A DNA stretch of 44,084 bases from JAZDRH01 sp047470865 (GTDB lineage Bacteria; Pseudomonadota; Gammaproteobacteria; Pseudomonadales; Pseudomonadaceae): assembly GCF_047470865.1 (NCBI RefSeq), contig NZ_JAZDRH010000027.1, forward strand, positions 1-44,084, in the 5' to 3' direction. The translations under genes and the position numbers were made by a program. The notes under the pieces are model-generated. The model was not told the origin of the DNA and did not search any database. It was given only the letters and a program-made list of their open reading frames with translations. Below are positions 1-8,511 of the stretch, one piece after another. The stretch's first letter is position 1. Every line of letters starts with the position of its first letter.

Positions 1-80
1 ATCCCGAACTCAGAAGTGAAACGATGTATCGCCGATGGTAGTGTGGGGTCTCCCCATGTGAGAGTAGGTCACCGTCAAGC
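1..80 (+). rRNA. rrf: 5S ribosomal RNA, 3' part
   Basis: The first 80 bases match the conserved 3' two thirds of a gammaproteobacterial 5S rRNA. They include the CCGAACTCAGAAGTGAAACG block, the GATGGTAGTGTGGGG helix and the terminal GAGAGTAGGTC, and the 3' strand of the closing helix ends near GTCAAGC at 80. The 5' part lies outside the window, so this is the tail of an rRNA operon. The form resembles Pseudomonas/Moraxellaceae 5S more than the betaproteobacterial form. Confidence 0.95.
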
Positions 81-90
81 GCCTAAAACA

Positions 91-124
91 AAATCCCAGC
101 TTAGCAATAGGCTGGGATTTTTTT
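91..124 (+). terminator. rRNA operon terminator
   Basis: A perfect 10-bp inverted repeat (AAATCCCAGC / GCTGGGATTT) with a 10-base loop is followed by a T run, directly after the 5S RNA. This is a classical Rho-independent terminator for the rRNA operon. Confidence 0.93.
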
Positions 125-407
125 ATGCATGAAAAATAGATATGGCGCTAAAAACGCTTGCCCAAAGCCTACTAGCAGCGCGACCTAACACCTTTGCCAC
201 TCAAATAATTAAACAGCGTTTATCTACTCTCTAGGCATCGTTCACTTAAAATGCTTGAGTTTTACGTGTTTTAGGTGCTTTGGCTAGAAACGGCTATGCT
301 TGCAATGTTATCTTTTTATGCCTGTTTTAGCTTATAAGGGGATGGCAATTCGCTATTACAGACTAATTAAGGTAAGCTTTGCGCTGATTTTTAGACTGAG
401 GATTGAC
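125..407. other. Intergenic stretch, no gene seen
   Basis: Between the rRNA terminator and yjdM I see no coding region with a ribosome binding site. An upstream in-frame ATG at 300 would extend the yjdM frame by 36 residues, but it has no Shine-Dalgarno sequence and adds residues absent from the family. The stretch probably carries the yjdM promoter; no confident -35/-10 pair was identified. Confidence 0.5.
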
Positions 408-743
408 ATGTCTGACTTAACATTATGCCCAGCATGCCAAGGCGATATTACTTATCCAGATCGTGATCACATAGTATGTGCAAGCTGTGGGCATGAATGG
501 CAAGAAAATGAGGCTATTAGTGAAGCTACTGGCCCTGTATATCGTGATGCGAATGGAACAGAGTTAAAAGATGGTGACACTGTTACCTTGATTAAAGACC
601 TGAAAGTTAAAGGCTCATCTACTGTGATTAAGATGGGGACGCGCATTACCAACATACGCTTGGTGGAAGGCGATCACGATGTGGACTGTAAGGTGGATGG
701 ACAAAAGCTATTATTAAAGTCCTGCTTTATGAAAAAAGCTTAA
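408..743 (+). CDS. yjdM: YjdM/PhnA family zinc-ribbon protein
   Basis: This 111-residue protein has an N-terminal zinc ribbon (C7-x2-C10 and C24-x2-C27, the second followed by GHEW). A beta-rich C-terminal domain follows, containing the family signature around VYRDANGTELKDGDTVTLIKDLKVKG. This is the PhnA/YjdM family. It was historically named for alkylphosphonate uptake because of its position near phn genes in E. coli, but its biochemical role is not firmly established. The ATG at 408 is preferred over the in-frame ATG at 300 because TGAGGA sits just upstream and the family begins at this point. The gene stands alone, followed by a bidirectional terminator. Confidence 0.9.
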   Translation: MSDLTLCPACQGDITYPDRDHIVCASCGHEWQENEAISEATGPVYRDANGTELKDGDTVTLIKDLKVKGSSTVIKMGTRITNIRLVEGDHDVDCKVDGQKLLLKSCFMKKA

Positions 744-748
744 TTTTA

Positions 749-777
749 ACTAAGCCTGTGTATAAAACAGGCTTAGT
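749..777. terminator. Bidirectional terminator between yjdM and phuR
   Basis: A perfect 11-bp inverted repeat (ACTAAGCCTGT / ACAGGCTTAGT) with a 7-base loop lies between two convergent genes. Both flanks are A/T-rich, so it can serve either strand. Confidence 0.8.
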
Positions 778-790
778 TGCGGTAATACTC

Positions 791-3067
791 TTATATTTCA
801 AGAATAAAACTAATGGCGCCATAACGTCCTGTTTGGCTATAAAAAGCTTTATTTAGCTGAGAGGCTTGAGTCGGCGTATTCCCTGTAGCTTCACGTACAT
901 CATTCCAATTCCAGTAACGTTTGTCTGTGAGATTATAAATACCTGCATTAACTGATAGATTGTCAGTAAGCTGCCACCAACCAGTTAAATCGACTAAGCC
1001 ATAGCCAGAACGGCTAATAGGATTGGCTAGCTCTTCTTTGTTGATACGATTTTTTCGTGCGACCAAGGTCCAGCTTAAATCGCTGCCAAACTTTTGCTCT
1101 GGATCTATGTATCCAAGAGTGAAGACGCCTTTTAAAGGTTCTACTGAGTTGATGGGTTGATGGGTTCCCTTATCTTGTCCATGGGCGTAACCTAATGTAC
1201 CGAAGATAGTCCAGCCTTGTGGTAAGCCTAAGTGTGCTAAATCATAGTCACCGCGGGCTTCAATACCTTTAATAATAACGTCATCGCGGTTGATGTTTTG
1301 AAATTCAAACAGTAAACCTGGCTTTGTCGCAGGGCGCATTTCTTGATCAATGAAATTTTTGTATTGATTATAAAAAGCTGCAATGCCAAAGCTGCCCTGA
1401 TCAAATTGACCTCGGAAACCAAGCTCATAACTATGGTTGGTTTCGGCTTTTAGGTTGGTATTGGCAAGGGCACGATAACGACGAATATGATTTTCAAATT
1501 CGCCAAATATTTCTACTGCTTGTGGTGCACGAAAGCCATGGGCATATTGAGCGTAAGTGCTGTAATTATCATTAATTTGGTAAGTTATACCAAGTTTAGG
1601 TGATATTTTCGAATCACTATAATTGCTGGGATTATGATCCTGTGCGTTGGTGTTTTTATAACGTTGGCTAACCTTGGGTGCCATTTTATAGTGGTCATAA
1701 CGCAAGCCGGGTATAAAGGTCCAGCGGCCATACTGAATTTGATCTTGCACAAAAATAGCGTATTGAGTCGTAGTAGGGTCTGGGAAGTCACTTTCTGGCT
1801 TGTCCGTAGTGACTTTACCAGTGGCTTTACTAATGCTAAAACCATTACGAATATCTTTGTTTTTAGTTCGCTTGTAATCTAATCCATATGTTAGTAAATG
1901 TTCTGTTGCTGCTAACTCAAAACGCTTTTGAAACATGCTATTTAGGTGCCAAACACGCTCTTGGTAACGCGCGTCTTTATAGCGCTTAGACCAAATATCT
2001 GTGCTTGGTGCTGTAGGCCGCAAGGATAGGTAATCCTCTACGGTTTTTTGCTTGGTCATGCTTTCTTGATAAGACAGCTGGGTTTCAATATGGTCTGCTA
2101 AAGCACTGTTAAGATTAAGTTTGTGTAAAAGAGAAATACGTTCACGTCGGCTATTATCTTTAGCTTGTTGTGAGGTGGTCATATTGATGCCGCGAGGGCC
2201 ACTGTTAGCTATTGCCTGTTGAATATCTTTAGCTGATTTGCGATTGGTAAGAATATTGCTATCAATATCACTATTAAATTTTTCATAGGTCAATTGTAGT
2301 CTTTGTTGCTCAGAAATATCCCAACCAAATTTACTTAAAAAAGATTCTCGAGATTTGTCTTGAGGGTTTGTTCGTGATCTTTGTTTGCCAATACCACCAT
2401 GCTGTCCATCACTTAACGGATTATGTCCTGTGCTTTTCCCCGCTTGGAGCAAAAGGTCAAATTGTTGATAACGGCCAGCAAAAGTACCAGAGCGCTGCCA
2501 ACTATAGTCAGCGCCATCATAACCAGTTTTAAGCCTAAAAAATGTGTCATTGCCATGAGTTAGATAATCCGCCGCATCTTTGGTGATAAAGCTGACTACA
2601 CCGCCTATGGCATCACTACCGTAGAGTGAGCTGGCAGGGCCTTTAATAATTTCTACTTGCTTAAGCGTATCTAGATCTACGAAATCACGTTGAGCGCTTA
2701 GAAATGGTCCAAATGAGAAATCATTGGCAACGCCAACGCCGTCTACTTGGGTTAATACGCGATTGCCACCAATTCCCCGAATGGTGAAACCTGAATAGCC
2801 AAACCGACTTTGGCTGCCGCCCACTGATACGCCAGGCTCATGCCGCACTAGCTCATGAATATTATTTATTAGCTTATGGTTAATATCAGCTTGGTTGATA
2901 ACAGAGACACTGGTAGATACTTCATTTGTTGCTTGTTCGGTACGTGTGGCAGTAATAGTTACAGGAGAAAAGTGAGTAACTTTAGAGCCTTCAGCAAAAC
3001 AAGAAATAGGTATTAGTGCAGTGAAAAAATACAACGGCATGAGTTTTATTGGTGATATCGACGGCAT
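791..3067 (-). CDS. phuR: TonB-dependent heme/hemoglobin outer-membrane receptor
   Basis: This 758-residue outer-membrane beta-barrel receptor imports heme, probably also from hemoproteins, using TonB energy. A signal peptide ends near residue 25 (CFA-EGS). A TonB-box-like VTITATR follows, then a plug domain with the GIGGNRVLTQVDGVG and KGPASSLYGSDAIGGVVSF motifs. The barrel carries the heme-receptor signature FRAP and, shortly after, a variant of the NPxLxPE motif (NTNLKAE). The C-terminus ends in aromatic/hydrophobic beta-strand residues (SFILEI). Length is in the normal range for the hemoglobin/transferrin/lactoferrin receptor family. The ATG at 3067 has GGGGAG upstream. It is divergent from the phuS operon, which supports heme as substrate. 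The symbol is by analogy to Pseudomonas; hmuR would be equivalent. Confidence 0.9.
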   Translation of the reverse strand: MPSISPIKLMPLYFFTALIPISCFAEGSKVTHFSPVTITATRTEQATNEVSTSVSVINQADINHKLINNIHELVRHEPGVSVGGSQSRFGYSGFTIRGIGGNRVLTQVDGVGVANDFSFGPFLSAQRDFVDLDTLKQVEIIKGPASSLYGSDAIGGVVSFITKDAADYLTHGNDTFFRLKTGYDGADYSWQRSGTFAGRYQQFDLLLQAGKSTGHNPLSDGQHGGIGKQRSRTNPQDKSRESFLSKFGWDISEQQRLQLTYEKFNSDIDSNILTNRKSAKDIQQAIANSGPRGINMTTSQQAKDNSRRERISLLHKLNLNSALADHIETQLSYQESMTKQKTVEDYLSLRPTAPSTDIWSKRYKDARYQERVWHLNSMFQKRFELAATEHLLTYGLDYKRTKNKDIRNGFSISKATGKVTTDKPESDFPDPTTTQYAIFVQDQIQYGRWTFIPGLRYDHYKMAPKVSQRYKNTNAQDHNPSNYSDSKISPKLGITYQINDNYSTYAQYAHGFRAPQAVEIFGEFENHIRRYRALANTNLKAETNHSYELGFRGQFDQGSFGIAAFYNQYKNFIDQEMRPATKPGLLFEFQNINRDDVIIKGIEARGDYDLAHLGLPQGWTIFGTLGYAHGQDKGTHQPINSVEPLKGVFTLGYIDPEQKFGSDLSWTLVARKNRINKEELANPISRSGYGLVDLTGWWQLTDNLSVNAGIYNLTDKRYWNWNDVREATGNTPTQASQLNKAFYSQTGRYGAISFILEI

Positions 3068-3114
3068 AAATCTCCCCTTGATGATCTAAATTATTCAATA
3101 TCTAAGGGATGCAT

Positions 3115-3160
3115 CATAATAACACTTGATTATCAAACGCAAATGATTCTTAATATCATA
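3115..3160. promoter_or_regulatory. Candidate Fur-binding region in divergent phuR/phuS promoter
   Basis: The 190-bp gap between the divergent receptor gene and the heme operon contains AT-rich GATAAT-like hexamers. One block at 3142-3156 matches the 15-bp core AATGATAATCATTAT at about 11 positions. A second block near 3116-3136 reads GATAATCA on the minus strand followed by TTATTATGAT. Fur control is expected for heme uptake in this group; the match itself is moderate and was made by eye. Confidence 0.45.
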
Positions 3161-3257
3161 TGTTTTAGGCTAAGTGTCTTCGTATAAAACCGAGCGAATA
3201 TCCTTGGTGGATTATTTTCGTTGCAAGCAAGCCCTTATGACAGGCTAAGGAGCGACT

Positions 3258-4331
3258 ATGAATACTGCGCAAACAGTAAAAACTTATACTGGCAATACAC
3301 TTTATTTAGCGTGGCAGGTATTAGTGCAAAATCAGCCTAGATTACGCGCGCGTGATGCTGCCAAAGTGCTTGAGGTATCTGAAGCTGAGTTACTAGCATC
3401 GCGTATAGGTATTGACTGTGTGCGTTTACAGCCAGATTGGGGAAAACTACTGCTTGCGTTAGAAAACTTTGGTGATGTGATGGCGCTAACGCGCAATGAA
3501 TACTGTGTTCATGAGCGTAAAGGGGTTTACCTAAGTCCACAAATTGCAGCCAATAATAAAATGGGATTAGTTGTTTCTTCTGAGATAGATTTACGTTTTT
3601 TTCTCAGTGGCTGGAAAACGGTTTTTGCTTTAACAGAAATAACGAATCAAGGTGAGCGCTATAGTATTCAGTTTTTTGATGATGCTGGTATGGCCGTGCA
3701 TAAAGTGTATTTGACTTCAAGCAGTAACATTGCCTATTGGCCCGTATTCTTATCAAAATTTACCCATCCTGAGCAAAATAACTGCTTAGAGGTTAATCAG
3801 CTTGATACAGAACACAACGAATTAAAAGATGCTCAAGTGGATATTGAAGGGCTGCGAAAACATTGGTCAGAACTTAAAGATACGCATCATTTTTTTGCGA
3901 TGTTGAAAAAGTTTCAAGTTACACGAACACAGGCTTTGCGCTTAGCCGGTGCAGCATGGGCAGAGCCTTTGTCTAACGATGCCTTACCAAACTTCCTCGA
4001 ACAGGCGGCACAACAAGAGCAAGATATTATGATTTTCGTAGGCAATGCCCATTGCGTGCAAATTCATTCAGGGAAAATAAACAACCTACGTTGGTATGGC
4101 GAATGGTTCAATATTTTGGACGAGCGATTTAATCTGCATTTAAAAGCCAGTGCCATTGCTCAGTTATGGCGCGTAAGAAAACCAACTACGGATGGCATTG
4201 TGACTAGCTGGGAAGCCTTTGATAGTAGTGGCGAGCTGATTATACAGATATTTGGCGTGCGCAAACCTGGTATTCCTGAGCTAAGAAACTGGCGCATTTT
4301 GGCTGAAAGTTTCCCGGTATTGGAGGTTTAA
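3258..4331 (+). CDS. phuS: Cytoplasmic heme carrier / hemin-degrading factor
   Basis: This 357-residue cytoplasmic protein belongs to the HemS/ChuS/PhuS family, whose members receive heme from the ABC importer and pass it to, or act together with, heme oxygenase. It consists of two tandem structural repeats, as in the family. The motif DTHHFFAMLKKF contains H210 and H211, close to the heme-ligand histidine region of Pseudomonas PhuS (His209/His212); assignment of the exact ligand is inference. Length is normal. The ATG follows a good AAGGAG. It is the first gene of the plus-strand heme operon, with only 2 bases to the next gene. No heme oxygenase gene lies in the window. Confidence 0.9.
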   Translation: MNTAQTVKTYTGNTLYLAWQVLVQNQPRLRARDAAKVLEVSEAELLASRIGIDCVRLQPDWGKLLLALENFGDVMALTRNEYCVHERKGVYLSPQIAANNKMGLVVSSEIDLRFFLSGWKTVFALTEITNQGERYSIQFFDDAGMAVHKVYLTSSSNIAYWPVFLSKFTHPEQNNCLEVNQLDTEHNELKDAQVDIEGLRKHWSELKDTHHFFAMLKKFQVTRTQALRLAGAAWAEPLSNDALPNFLEQAAQQEQDIMIFVGNAHCVQIHSGKINNLRWYGEWFNILDERFNLHLKASAIAQLWRVRKPTTDGIVTSWEAFDSSGELIIQIFGVRKPGIPELRNWRILAESFPVLEV

Positions 4332-4333
4332 AT

Positions 4334-4948
4334 ATGCCCGTTTGGTTTGCGATGGCAGGCTTTGTCGCTTGGCCACTTACTTTAGTAGCCATAGCTGTAG
4401 TTTTGTTAATACTTGAACGGCTGTATGTTTTTTTTCAATTAACGCCTGTTACTGCTGAGTGTACTAATCAGAGTATTGCCGATTGTCATGGATACTGCCG
4501 ACAAGGCAAATGCCGTATACGCCAACAAGGATGGCATTATGGGTTAAGTCTTTTACAGCAGCATCGCTACTTAGAGGGAAGTGAACGCAAAGAAGTATTA
4601 AATACTTGGCTGTTAGAAGAAAAGCATCGCCTGACTAAACATCTAAGTCTATTGAAGCTAGGAGCTGGCATATCATTTTTACTGGGCGTGCTGGCCAGTC
4701 TTAGCGCTTTTATTTCAGTGCTTTCTGATCCTTTTGGAGTCAATATGCTGTTATTGGCGCAGGCGCTATATCCCAGTGTTTTTGGCTTAAGTATAGCCAT
4801 TGTTGCCTTTGCGGCGGGAGCGGGTGGTGGTGTATTTGTTGCGGGCTATCTTGATAGGGTGCGGGTTTTATTGGAGCAGTGTCATCTTGCTTTAGAAGGT
4901 TCTTTCTTAAAGTTACTGGATGATGAAGACTTGGAATTGGCGGCATGA
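4334..4948 (+). CDS. ExbB/TolQ/MotA-like membrane protein of the heme operon
   Basis: This 204-residue protein has the layout of the MotA/TolQ/ExbB proton-channel family. TM1 is at about residues 5-35, followed by a cytoplasmic stretch of about 70 residues, then two helices at about 105-130 and 140-172 with small-residue-rich packing faces (AFAAGAGGGVFVAG). Family membership is inferred from this layout and the partner genes. An ExbB-type subunit would energise TonB for the receptor encoded upstream, but no ExbD or TonB gene is adjacent. The loop after TM1 contains an unusual cluster C43-x7-C51-x3-C55-x4-C60, not part of typical ExbB. The gene is translationally coupled: it starts 2 bases after phuS and overlaps phuT by 4 bases (ATGA). 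Confidence 0.65.
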   Translation: MPVWFAMAGFVAWPLTLVAIAVVLLILERLYVFFQLTPVTAECTNQSIADCHGYCRQGKCRIRQQGWHYGLSLLQQHRYLEGSERKEVLNTWLLEEKHRLTKHLSLLKLGAGISFLLGVLASLSAFISVLSDPFGVNMLLLAQALYPSVFGLSIAIVAFAAGAGGGVFVAGYLDRVRVLLEQCHLALEGSFLKLLDDEDLELAA

Positions 4949-5814
4949 AAAGTTTGATCAAAAACTGTACACAATTATTTTTCTTATGTTTTTTAAGCCT
5001 ACCGGTTTTGGCTGCTACCTCGCAAAGAATTGTTAGCGCCGGCGGTTCGCTAACTGAGTGGGTGGTCGCTTTAGGAGCGCAAAATAGTATTGTTGGGGTA
5101 GATACAACAAGTCAGCATCCGGCACAGTTGAAGCAATTACCTAATGTAGGCTATCAAAGACAATTAGCCGCTGAAGGAGTGCTGATGCTATCTCCCAGCC
5201 TTTTATTAGGCACTGAGGAGATGGGACCTGCACCTGTGATACAGCAAATGAAGGCTTCTGGCATAAAGGTTGTGCAATTTTCAACTGAGCCTAGCTTGCA
5301 AGCGCTGCATAATAATTTAATGCAGCTAGGTACACTGTTAAAACAGGAGAATCGAGCTCAGCAAGCTTTTTTAACCTTTAGCCAGCAACTGCAAAAAGTT
5401 ACTCAAGCGAGTAACCGTATGAGTCAGCAGCGTCATAAGCCGCGGGTGATTATGGTATTAGCAGCACATAATGGACAGTCATTAATTGCGGGGAAGAATA
5501 CCGTAGCCGATTGGATGATTGAGCAGGCAGGAGGGCAAAACCTATTTACGCATCAAGGCTATAAACCTGTATCTAATGAAGCTTTGTTGAGCCTTGATCC
5601 TCAAGTGATATTGGTTTCAGAGCGTGAGGCTACACCACAGCAGGTTGAAGCAATACTGCTTAAATCGTTACCTATTTTAGCTCAGTCATCTGCAGTAAAA
5701 AACCAGCGTCTATTAGCCCTAGATCCGACATTATTAGTAGGAGGCCTAGGGCCTAGACTGCCAAGTAGGTTAGAGCAGCTAGTTGATGAATTTTATCCAG
5801 TGGAAAAACAGTAG
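4945..5814 (+). CDS. phuT: Periplasmic heme-binding protein of ABC importer
   Basis: This 289-residue protein has a signal peptide (hydrophobic core to about residue 23, LPVLA-ATS) followed by a class III (BtuF/HmuT-like) periplasmic binding fold. The conserved opening QRIVSAGGSLTEWVVALGA and the later PNVGYQRQLAAEGVLMLSPSLLLG are typical of HmuT/PhuT. It takes heme delivered by the outer-membrane receptor and docks on the PhuU permease. The start overlaps the previous stop (ATGA) and the stop overlaps the next start, so the operon is tightly coupled. Confidence 0.9.
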   Translation: MKSLIKNCTQLFFLCFLSLPVLAATSQRIVSAGGSLTEWVVALGAQNSIVGVDTTSQHPAQLKQLPNVGYQRQLAAEGVLMLSPSLLLGTEEMGPAPVIQQMKASGIKVVQFSTEPSLQALHNNLMQLGTLLKQENRAQQAFLTFSQQLQKVTQASNRMSQQRHKPRVIMVLAAHNGQSLIAGKNTVADWMIEQAGGQNLFTHQGYKPVSNEALLSLDPQVILVSEREATPQQVEAILLKSLPILAQSSAVKNQRLLALDPTLLVGGLGPRLPSRLEQLVDEFYPVEKQ

Positions 5815-6827
5815 TGCCTCAACGTTTTTCTTTTTGGCTTGCTCTAGTTGCGTTATTGCTGCTTAGCATAGGGCTATCGCTCAGTTTGGGAGCCACTCAG
5901 TTGGCTTTTGTTGATGTGCTAAGTGCTTTAGGGGTTCCTGTGCAAGCAGCACATCCGCAAGCCCAGTTAATTCTTGAACAGATACGCTTGCCACGAATGC
6001 TACTGGCCGTGGTTGTAGGAAGTGTGTTAGCCATATCTGGCGTAGCCATGCAGGGGTTGTTTAGAAATCCTTTGGCGGATCCAGGCTTAATAGGTGTAGC
6101 TATGGGAGCCTCGCTAGGGGCAGCTATTGCTATTGTCGGTAGTTCGTTTTTAGGCAATTTGCCCGTGTTTATAGCGCCTTATCTCTTATCTGGTTGTGCT
6201 TTTTTAGGCGGGTTAGTTACTGTTTTATTGGTTTATCGCATAGGCACTAAAAATGGGCAGACACAAGTAGGCACCATGCTATTAGCTGGCATTGCCTTTA
6301 CCGCGTTAACAGGGGCCTTGGTGGGCTTATTTTCTTACTTAGCAGATGATGCTCAATTACGCACGTTAAGTTTTTGGAATCTAGGCAGTTTAAGTGGCGC
6401 CAGTTATACCCGCTTAATACCTGTGATAGTTGTAGGCTTGGGGGTTTTTATTTGGTTATTAACACAGGCTCAATCACTCAATGCCTTGCTATTAGGTGAG
6501 TCTGAAGCAAGGCATCTAGGAATAGATACACAAGGATTAAAGCGCAAACTGATTTTTTGTGTAGCACTGGCAACCGGTACTGTAGTAGCAGCTACAGGTT
6601 TAATAGGGTTTATTGGTTTGATAGTGCCGCATCTGATGCGTCTTGTTGTAGGCTCGGATCATCGATATTTACTGCCAGCCAGTGCTTTAGTAGGCGCTAG
6701 TTTATTATTGCTAGCCGATGTTCTGGCACGTTTAGCTATGGCGCCTGCGGAAATGCCCATTGGTATTATTACCGCCTTATTAGGGGCACCTTTCTTCCTT
6801 TATCTATTAATTAAAAGCCGAGACTAA
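5814..6827 (+). CDS. phuU: Heme ABC transporter permease (FecCD family)
   Basis: This 337-residue FecCD/BtuC-type permease has about ten hydrophobic helices. Family hallmarks are visible: RLPRMLLAVVVGSVLAISG, MQGLFRNPLADPGLIGVAMGA, and the ATPase-docking stretch GLIGFIGLIVPHLMRLVVGSDHR. It forms the inner-membrane heme channel with PhuV. The start is a GTG sharing its first base with the phuT stop codon (TAGTG). No upstream ATG is available in frame, and the sequence downstream of the GTG is already hydrophobic as expected. Confidence 0.92.
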   Translation: MPQRFSFWLALVALLLLSIGLSLSLGATQLAFVDVLSALGVPVQAAHPQAQLILEQIRLPRMLLAVVVGSVLAISGVAMQGLFRNPLADPGLIGVAMGASLGAAIAIVGSSFLGNLPVFIAPYLLSGCAFLGGLVTVLLVYRIGTKNGQTQVGTMLLAGIAFTALTGALVGLFSYLADDAQLRTLSFWNLGSLSGASYTRLIPVIVVGLGVFIWLLTQAQSLNALLLGESEARHLGIDTQGLKRKLIFCVALATGTVVAATGLIGFIGLIVPHLMRLVVGSDHRYLLPASALVGASLLLLADVLARLAMAPAEMPIGIITALLGAPFFLYLLIKSRD

Positions 6828-6828
6828 G

Positions 6829-7596
6829 ATGCTGTCTGCAAAAAATATCAGTGTGCATAAGTCGGGGCGTTGTATTTTACAGCTAGATGCTTGTACGTTA
6901 GCCTCGGGTAGGGTGACAGGCGTATTAGGCGCTAATGGAGCTGGGAAAAGTACCTTGTTAGCAACATTGAGTGGTGATTTGCAGCCGAATTTAGGCGAAG
7001 TTCTGCTGGCAGAAAAAAGCCTATCTCAGTGGCAGGCAAATAAAAGAGCCCAGCATTTGGCCGTATTGCCACAGCAATCCAGCTTAAGTTTTTCGTTTTC
7101 TGTGGCTGAGGTAGTAGCTATGGGACGTCTGCCGCATGCAACTAGTCATTCCCAAAACCAACAATTTATTGAGCAAGCATTAGCTCAAACCCATGCATTA
7201 CATTTATTGCAGCGAAATTATTTACAGCTTTCTGGCGGTGAGCGTCAACGTGTGCAGCTGGCAAGAGTACTTGTCCAATTAGCGCCTTATAATGAGCAGC
7301 GGGTTTTACTGCTAGATGAACCAACATCGGCGCTTGATCCGCTACATCAGCATTGCATAATGCAAAGTGTTCAGCAGTTAGCGCGCTTAGGTTGTGCTGT
7401 TTTAGTAGTGCTTCATGATTTGAATTTGGCCGCGCGTTACTGTGATGATTTAGTATTGTTAAATACAGGGCTGTTGCATGCTCAAGGAAGTACAAAGCAT
7501 GTGCTTACAGCCGAAAATATACAAAGCGTTTTTGGCTTACAGGTCATTATAGGGAGGCATCCTGAGCAGGATTGCCCGCTAGTTATTGCAAAGTAG
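6829..7596 (+). CDS. phuV: Heme ABC transporter ATP-binding protein
   Basis: This 255-residue ABC ATPase shows Walker A GANGAGKS at residues 34-41, the signature LSGGERQRVQLA, Walker B VLLLDEP followed by TSALD, and the switch histidine in VLHDLNLA. These are the features of the FepC/HmuV branch. It powers heme import through PhuU. It starts one base after phuU ends, and the ChaN-like lipoprotein gene follows 13 bases downstream. Confidence 0.93.
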   Translation: MLSAKNISVHKSGRCILQLDACTLASGRVTGVLGANGAGKSTLLATLSGDLQPNLGEVLLAEKSLSQWQANKRAQHLAVLPQQSSLSFSFSVAEVVAMGRLPHATSHSQNQQFIEQALAQTHALHLLQRNYLQLSGGERQRVQLARVLVQLAPYNEQRVLLLDEPTSALDPLHQHCIMQSVQQLARLGCAVLVVLHDLNLAARYCDDLVLLNTGLLHAQGSTKHVLTAENIQSVFGLQVIIGRHPEQDCPLVIAK

Positions 7597-7609
7597 GGAT
7601 TAGATTATT

Positions 7610-8440
7610 ATGCGTTTTTTAATACTTTTTATCAGTATTCTAAGTAGTACAGGCTGTGCGTTAAATACGGCTAATAAAGCCAGTATTTGGTCAGTGCAAG
7701 AACAGGCGTTTATTAGTCAAGAACAGCTATTTACTGAGCTAGCACAAGCAGAAATTTTGCTCATTGGTGAAAAGCATGACAATGCCTATCATCATACCCA
7801 AGAAGTTAAGGTGCTACAGGCATTAGCTGTACAGCGCGCGCAGGCAAGTTTAGTACTAGAAATGCTTAGTTTAGAACAGCAGCCATTGGTCGATACAGTC
7901 AAACAAGATCCAACATTAATTGGGCAAGATTTAGCTCGTCATCTCAATTGGAGTGCAGGTTGGGATTGGCAGCAGTATCAAGCGTTAATTAACTACAGCA
8001 TGCAACAGTCTTATCCTGTGTTGGCTGCTAACTTCTCAAGAGAGCAAATACGTCAGTTATATCGCCAGCCTGAGCAGCTCATTGGTATTAAAAGCACAGC
8101 GTTAGATATTACAGATAAGCTCACTCAACAGGTGCAAGAAGCACATTGTAATCAAATACCTGAGAGCCAAATTCCTGCCATGGTAGGGATTCAGCGCAGT
8201 AGAGATCGTTTAATGGCGAACACATTAATTAAGGCTGAAAAGCCAACAGCTTTAATTGCAGGTGGTTTTCATGTGCGTAAAGATATAGGTGTGCCACTGC
8301 ATTTGGCGGATCAAGGTGCAAAGGCGGTGAAGGTGCTGCTGTTTGTTGAAGAAGGGCAAAATATACCAGCTAATGCCGCGGATTACCTTTGGTATACGCC
8401 AGCAGCACCTGAGCAGGATTATTGTGCTCAGTTAAATTAG
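7610..8440 (+). CDS. phuW: ChaN-like heme-binding lipoprotein
   Basis: This 276-residue protein has a lipoprotein signal peptide with a plausible lipobox ending at C16 (LSSTGC). A ChaN/PhuW-type domain follows: the EILLIGEKHDNAYHHTQEVKVL stretch, the catalytic-like LVLEMLS, and near the C-terminus TALIAGGFHVRKDIGVPLHL. ChaN of Campylobacter binds paired hemes and is linked to iron uptake. Position at the end of the heme operon, 13 bases after phuV, supports that role here. The symbol is by synteny with Pseudomonas phuSTUVW. No clear terminator is visible in the 71 bases before dctB. Confidence 0.82.
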   Translation: MRFLILFISILSSTGCALNTANKASIWSVQEQAFISQEQLFTELAQAEILLIGEKHDNAYHHTQEVKVLQALAVQRAQASLVLEMLSLEQQPLVDTVKQDPTLIGQDLARHLNWSAGWDWQQYQALINYSMQQSYPVLAANFSREQIRQLYRQPEQLIGIKSTALDITDKLTQQVQEAHCNQIPESQIPAMVGIQRSRDRLMANTLIKAEKPTALIAGGFHVRKDIGVPLHLADQGAKAVKVLLFVEEGQNIPANAADYLWYTPAAPEQDYCAQLN

Positions 8441-8511
8441 CCTAGCTTTTCATACGAGAAGGATGAGTAACGGCGCTGAATAAGTAATAATAGTCTTTTT
8501 AGCGATTAACA

